DNA from: Burkholderia multivorans ATCC BAA-247
Lineage (GTDB): Bacteria; Pseudomonadota; Gammaproteobacteria; Burkholderiales; Burkholderiaceae
Length of the DNA: 64,000 nt
Direction: 5' to 3'
NCBI RefSeq assembly: GCF_000959525.1
Contig: NZ_CP009831.1
Location: 1,736,001 to 1,800,000, forward strand
The notes under the pieces are model-generated. The model was not told the origin of the DNA, ran no database searches, and saw only the letters and a list, made by a program, of their open reading frames with translations. The position numbers and the translations under genes are program-made. Shown one piece after another: positions 60,251 to 64,000 of this stretch; the first letter of the stretch is position 1; each line of letters starts with the position of its first letter.

Positions 60251-62278
60251 ATGCCGCAACCATTCGAGCCCGACGATCTCTATCTCTACCGCGACATCGT
60301 CGATTTGCAGTGCCGCTTCGAGGGCGATCTGGCCGTCTGTGAACTGTCGACGCCCGATCGCGATGCCGACGACTACCGCAGCGCGCTATGGCTCGTTGAT
60401 ATCGACGGCGGCCGGCCGCCTCGACAACTCACGTTCGGCAACGCCGATTCGCATCCGCGCTGGTGTCCCGGCGAACAGGCGCTGGCATTCCTGTCGGACC
60501 GCGGCAGCGGCCGCCAGATCCACGCGATCCGGACCGACGGCGGCGAAGCGCGACGCGTGACCGATCTGCCGTCGGGCGTGATGTCGTTCGAATGGTCGCC
60601 GGACGGCAAGCAGCTGCTCGCGTTGTGCACGATCGCGGCGGACCCCGAGCAACGCGGCAACACGCACGACGATAGCGACGAAGCCGCCGACCGCCCGGCC
60701 GACGCGCCGCGCGTCGTATGGCGGCTGCCTTACAAGCTCGATGGCGTCGGCTACACGCTCGACACCGAGATCCACCTCCATACGATCGACGCGCAAACCG
60801 GCGCATCGCGCCGGCTGACGCGAGGATCGTTCGAAGTGAGCGAGGCCGACTGGTCTCCCGACGGCCAACGCATCGCGTTCACGCGCACGCGCGACGGACG
60901 CTTCGCGCATCGCACGGACGTGTGGGTCGTCGACGCGGACGGCGGCAATGCGCGACAGCTGACGTCGACGATCGCATCGGCCGCCTTTCCGCGCTGGTCC
61001 CCCGACGGCCGCTTCATCGCGCTGATCGGCAGCGAACACGACGGCGACGCGCAGATGCGTCTGTGGCTGCACGACGTGCGCACAGGCGACACGCGCGCGC
61101 TCGGCGACGACGACATCGAGATCGTATCGGGCCGCACGGTCTTCTGGTCGCACGATTCCACGCGCCTGTACTTCGTGCTCGCGCACCACGGACGACAGGA
61201 AGTCGCGTCGATCGCCGTGGCCGACGGCACACTTCGGCGCGTCATAACCGGCGACCGCCAGGTCGGCCGCTTCGCACTCGGCGCGAACGGTCTGCTCTAC
61301 ACGTCCGACGACGCGCGCACGCCGGCCGACATCTGGACCGCCGCGCTCGACGGCAGCGGCGAGCGACGCCTGACCGACTTCAATCCATGGTGGCGCGACA
61401 GGACGATGCCGGACGTCACGATGCGCCGGTTCGACGTGCCTGATGAACGCGGCGGCACCGAACGTGTTGACGGATGGTGGCTGACCGCGCCCGGCGCGAA
61501 AGGTGCGCGGCCGGTTCTCGTCGACGTGCACGGCGGCCCCGCGAGCTACGCGTTGCTGAGCTTCAACTGGCATGTCTACTGGCCGATCCTGATTTCGCGC
61601 GGATGGGCGGTGCTCGCGTTGAATCCGGTCGGCTCGAGCAGCTACGGACGCGACTTCAGTTCGCGCGCGCGCAAGAAGTGGGGCAAGTGCGACCTCGATC
61701 AGCAGCTCGCGGCCGTCGACGCGCTGCGCAACGAAGGCTGCGCCGACGAACGCGTCGCGATCGCCGGTAAATCGTACGGCGGCTTCCTCGGCGCATGGGC
61801 AGTCGGCAATACGACGGCATTTCGCGCGGCGGCCGTCTGCGCGCCGGTCGCCGACATCGAGTCGCACTTCGCGGTATCGGACAGCGGCTACTACTCCGAC
61901 TGCTACTCGATGTACGGCGAGCTGAGCGTCAAACGCGACGCGATGCGCGACCTGTCGCCGCTCAGCTACGTCGAGCACGTGCGCACGCCGACGCTGATCC
62001 TGCAGGGCGAGCGCGACGAACGCTGCCCGGTGTCCCAGGCCGAGGAGCTGTTTACCGGCATCATGAGTGCGACCGCCACGCCGGTCGAACTCGTCACCTA
62101 TCCGGGCGGCAGCCATCACTTCTTCGAGTCCGGGCGGCCGTCGCATCGCAAGGACATGCTCGAGCGCCTGATCGGCTGGCTCGAAAAATGGATCGACCGG
62201 CCGCTGCATCCCGACGGCGAACACGGCAGTGCCGCGCAGGCGGAAGCGTCCGGTCGAACGACGTCGCGCGCGTCGTAG
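60251..62278 (+). CDS. S9 family prolyl oligopeptidase / acylaminoacyl-peptidase-like hydrolase
   Basis: A 675-residue serine peptidase. The first 390 residues form a beta-propeller with WD40/TolB-like blades (SPDGKQLLALC, WSPDGQRIAFTRTRDGRF, RWSPDGRFIALIGSE). The alpha/beta-hydrolase domain follows with GKSYGGF (nucleophile Ser508), Asp in LILQGERDERCPVSQAEEL (near 592) and His in PGGSHHF (near 625). No signal peptide is present, so it acts in the cytoplasm on short peptides or acylated amino acids. It is monocistronic. Confidence 0.92.
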   Translation: MPQPFEPDDLYLYRDIVDLQCRFEGDLAVCELSTPDRDADDYRSALWLVDIDGGRPPRQLTFGNADSHPRWCPGEQALAFLSDRGSGRQIHAIRTDGGEARRVTDLPSGVMSFEWSPDGKQLLALCTIAADPEQRGNTHDDSDEAADRPADAPRVVWRLPYKLDGVGYTLDTEIHLHTIDAQTGASRRLTRGSFEVSEADWSPDGQRIAFTRTRDGRFAHRTDVWVVDADGGNARQLTSTIASAAFPRWSPDGRFIALIGSEHDGDAQMRLWLHDVRTGDTRALGDDDIEIVSGRTVFWSHDSTRLYFVLAHHGRQEVASIAVADGTLRRVITGDRQVGRFALGANGLLYTSDDARTPADIWTAALDGSGERRLTDFNPWWRDRTMPDVTMRRFDVPDERGGTERVDGWWLTAPGAKGARPVLVDVHGGPASYALLSFNWHVYWPILISRGWAVLALNPVGSSSYGRDFSSRARKKWGKCDLDQQLAAVDALRNEGCADERVAIAGKSYGGFLGAWAVGNTTAFRAAAVCAPVADIESHFAVSDSGYYSDCYSMYGELSVKRDAMRDLSPLSYVEHVRTPTLILQGERDERCPVSQAEELFTGIMSATATPVELVTYPGGSHHFFESGRPSHRKDMLERLIGWLEKWIDRPLHPDGEHGSAAQAEASGRTTSRAS

Positions 62279-62291
62279 CGGAAACGCCGAT

Positions 62292-62309
62292 CGCGGAAAT
62301 CCGCGTTTT
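62292..62309 (+). terminator. Weak Rho-independent terminator after the S9 peptidase gene
   Basis: CGCGG (62292-62296) and CCGCG (62301-62305) form a 5-bp stem with a four-base loop and are followed by TTTT. An alternative outer stem (AAACGC with GCGTTT) is also possible. Confidence 0.4.
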
Positions 62310-62518
62310 CATGCGACGAAACCGTCACGCACGATTGCGCAACCGTGCGACACATTGCGACGGACGCGTGAGCGCGCATCGGCTATCGACCGCGCACCGC
62401 CGATCGAAACGCGCGCCGGCATTCTTTCCACCCGTCACATCCGATCGGTAACATCGGCACTTGCCGATCGTGGCCCGCTCCCGCACAATCGGGCCACCTT
62501 CTCCCGCCCCCTCCCGCG

Positions 62519-63103
62519 ATGTCCTATGCGTCACTCGCCACCGGCGTGCTGCTCGCCGGCGGTCTCGGCCAACGTTTCGATCCGAGCGGTCTGCAGAGCA
62601 AGCTGCTCGCGCCGCTGCCCGACGGCACGCCGGTCGCGGTGGCCGCCGCGCGGCGCCTTGCGGCGGCGACGGCCGACGTCGTCGCGGTCGTGCGTCCGGG
62701 CGCGGAACAACTCGCGATGCTGCTGAACGATGCCGGCTGCCAGGTCGTCTATGCGCCCGACGCGCTGCGCGGCATGGGCGCAAGCCTCGCGGCCGGCGTC
62801 CGCGCGTGCGCGGACGCACCCGGCTGGCTCGTCGCGCTCGGCGACATGCCGTGGATCGCGGCATCGACCTACGAAGTACTGACGCGCGCGCTCGACGCCG
62901 ACGACGCCTCGATCGTCGCGCCGTCCCATCGCGGCGTGCGCGGCCATCCGGTCGGCTTTGCCGCTCACCATTACGATGCACTCGCGGCGCTCGACGGCGA
63001 TACGGGCGCCCGCGCGCTGTTCAAGACGGCGCCGGTCAGACTTCTGGACGTCGACGATCCGGGCGTGCTGCGCGACGTCGATACGCCCGCCGACCTGCGC
63101 TGA
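62519..63103 (+). CDS. MobA/MocA-type nucleotidyltransferase
   Basis: A 194-residue NTP transferase. The N-terminal signature is GVLLAGGLGQRFDPSGLQSK, which binds the nucleotide, followed by VVRPGAEQL, ALRGMGASLAAGVRAC, and the metal-binding LVALGDMPWI. RGHPVGFAAHHYDAL and the closing LLDVDDPGVLRDVDTPADL are typical of MocA, which attaches CMP to molybdopterin. No molybdoenzyme gene is adjacent, so the product served is unknown. The ATG at 62519 matches the family start. Confidence 0.88.
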   Translation: MSYASLATGVLLAGGLGQRFDPSGLQSKLLAPLPDGTPVAVAAARRLAAATADVVAVVRPGAEQLAMLLNDAGCQVVYAPDALRGMGASLAAGVRACADAPGWLVALGDMPWIAASTYEVLTRALDADDASIVAPSHRGVRGHPVGFAAHHYDALAALDGDTGARALFKTAPVRLLDVDDPGVLRDVDTPADLR

Positions 63104-63306
63104 GCGCGCGCCGCGGCCCGCCGGGCCGTGCGACGCGCATGCCGGCCTGCAGCGGACACCGGCGGCACGACGCCATGCGCGGCACGCGGCGCGCGCCGAC
63201 CGCTCGACGAATCGCACTGCAAACGCGCGCGCGATTGCCTATAACGAAGAACGAAGACGAGGCGCGGCCGCCGCGCCGCCGCCGTTACGAATCGCACGAG
63301 CGCGCC

Positions 63307-63453
63307 ATGACCGACCACACCACCCCAATGCCCGAGCCCCCGGCGGACCCGAACCGGGATCCGGAAGACGATCCGCTGTCGCCGCCGTCTCCGGGCCATC
63401 ATCACGACAATCCGCAGCAGCCGGACGGGCCGCCGAGCAAGGATCCCGTTTAG
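63307..63453 (+). CDS. Small proline-rich protein of unknown function
   Basis: A 48-residue protein rich in Pro, Asp, Glu and His (MTDHTTPMPEPPADPNRDPE ... PPSKDPV). It has no hydrophobic stretch and should be disordered. Upstream open sequence in the frame is not coding-like. It lies between the nucleotidyltransferase and a minus-strand SDR gene. I believe similar short proteins occur in other Burkholderia, but no role is known. Confidence 0.55.
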   Translation: MTDHTTPMPEPPADPNRDPEDDPLSPPSPGHHHDNPQQPDGPPSKDPV

Positions 63454-63533
63454 CCGCGCGCGGGTCCAAGCGGTTTTGCGGGCATGGGCGATGCACCGAT
63501 GTCGCGGCGCCGCACGATCGCGCGCGAGCGCCG

Positions 63534-64000
63534 CTACCGCGCCGTATAGCCGCCGTCGATCGCGAGCGACACGCCGCTGATCATCGACGCCGCGCCGCTC
63601 AACAGAAACATCACCGGCGCGACGACTTCATCGGGCTGCGCAAACCGCCCGAGCGGAATTGCCGCGAGCATCGGCGCGCTTTTCGCCGGATCGCTCCACG
63701 CGAACTGCGCCATCGGCGTCAGCGTCACGGTCGGATTCACGCTGTTCACGCGGATCCCGTGCGGGCCGAGCTCGATGCAGAGCACCCGTGTGATCGCATC
63801 CATCGCGGCCTTCGACGCGCAGTAGCTCAGATGCGCGGGCAGCCCGACGAGCGCGGCCTGACTCGACACGTTGACGATGCTGCCGCCGCGCGCGGAGCCC
63901 TGCTCGATCATCCGGCGCGCGACCGCGCGGGCGACGAGCGCGGCGCCGCGCGCATTGACGGCCATCACGCGATCGAAGCTGGCCGCGCCGACGTCGAGCG
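63534..64000 (-). CDS. Short-chain dehydrogenase/reductase (partial, N-terminus beyond the window)
   Basis: The visible 155 codons are the C-terminal part of an SDR. The frame runs past the right edge with LDVGAASFDRVMAVNARGAA, then IVNVSSQAALVG with the catalytic Ser, the YxxxK pair in YCASKAAMDAI, and NPTVTLTPMAQ. The ending MFLLSGAASMISGVSLAIDG is typical. The Rossmann motif and start are outside the window; an internal Met at 63968 is not the true start. The pattern LTPMA after NPT resembles the xylulose-reductase-like group. Substrate unknown. Confidence 0.9.
   Translation of the reverse strand, partial: LDVGAASFDRVMAVNARGAALVARAVARRMIEQGSARGGSIVNVSSQAALVGLPAHLSYCASKAAMDAITRVLCIELGPHGIRVNSVNPTVTLTPMAQFAWSDPAKSAPMLAAIPLGRFAQPDEVVAPVMFLLSGAASMISGVSLAIDGGYTAR

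Overview
The window is about 68% GC, densely packed, and its proteins look like those of a Burkholderia, most likely of the B. cepacia complex. The basis is the T6SS proteins, the general porin, the small H-NS protein, the piuA-piuC-type iron operon and the many LysR and AraC regulators. No tRNA, rRNA, CRISPR array, transposase or phage gene is visible. The density of regulators and small catabolic operons suggests a secondary chromosome, but that is inference.

Layout. (1) 1-12903: most of a type VI secretion locus in two divergent units. The minus strand carries clpV-tssB-tssC-hcp-tssJ-tssK (tssK runs off the left edge; tssL and tssM are not seen). The plus strand carries a TagK-like gene and tssE-tssF-tssG-tssA. 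The AT-rich gap between them holds a nested palindrome. (2) 12954-16069: a two-gene ABC importer of the nitrate/sulfonate type with no binding protein. (3) 16355-18910: a secreted metallophosphoesterase, a cupredoxin and a patatin. (4) 18927-25351: LysR/MFS, ArsR/Old Yellow Enzyme, GNAT, LysE exporter and YeeE/YedE-type sulfur transporter. (5) 25467-34011: an amine or amino-acid catabolic locus with porin, AraC regulator, DUF3156 protein, APC permease, class III aminotransferase, aldehyde dehydrogenase and LuxR regulator. Four copies of one motif lie upstream of the porin, permease, dehydrogenase and LuxR genes, which suggests a regulon.

(6) 34181-35215: a heptamer repeat, a 23-bp hairpin and a zinc metallopeptidase. 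(7) 35473-40403: a plus-strand group of SDR, LysR, EthD/DUF4286-like protein, MHS transporter and DUF2848 protein. (8) 40449-45372: two LysR regulators, each divergent from its likely target (NAD-dependent epimerase; DHA2 efflux pump). (9) 45398-52989: oxidoreductase-like protein, H-NS, two SDRs, MoaF, AraC, EamA transporter, a membrane protein and an entericidin, separated by long gaps with short tandem repeats.

(10) 53222-55284: an aspartate carbamoyltransferase with a helix-turn-helix N-terminus behind a perfect inverted repeat, then a PIN toxin whose antitoxin gene appears broken. (11) 55523-59208: a siderophore receptor, Sel1 protein and PiuC operon behind a possible Fur box. (12) 59222-64000: small hydrophilic proteins, an S9 peptidase, a MobA/MocA-type nucleotidyltransferase and a partial SDR.

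Start codons were chosen by Shine-Dalgarno match, family N-termini and overlap with the previous gene. All functional calls come from reading motifs; no database search was run.
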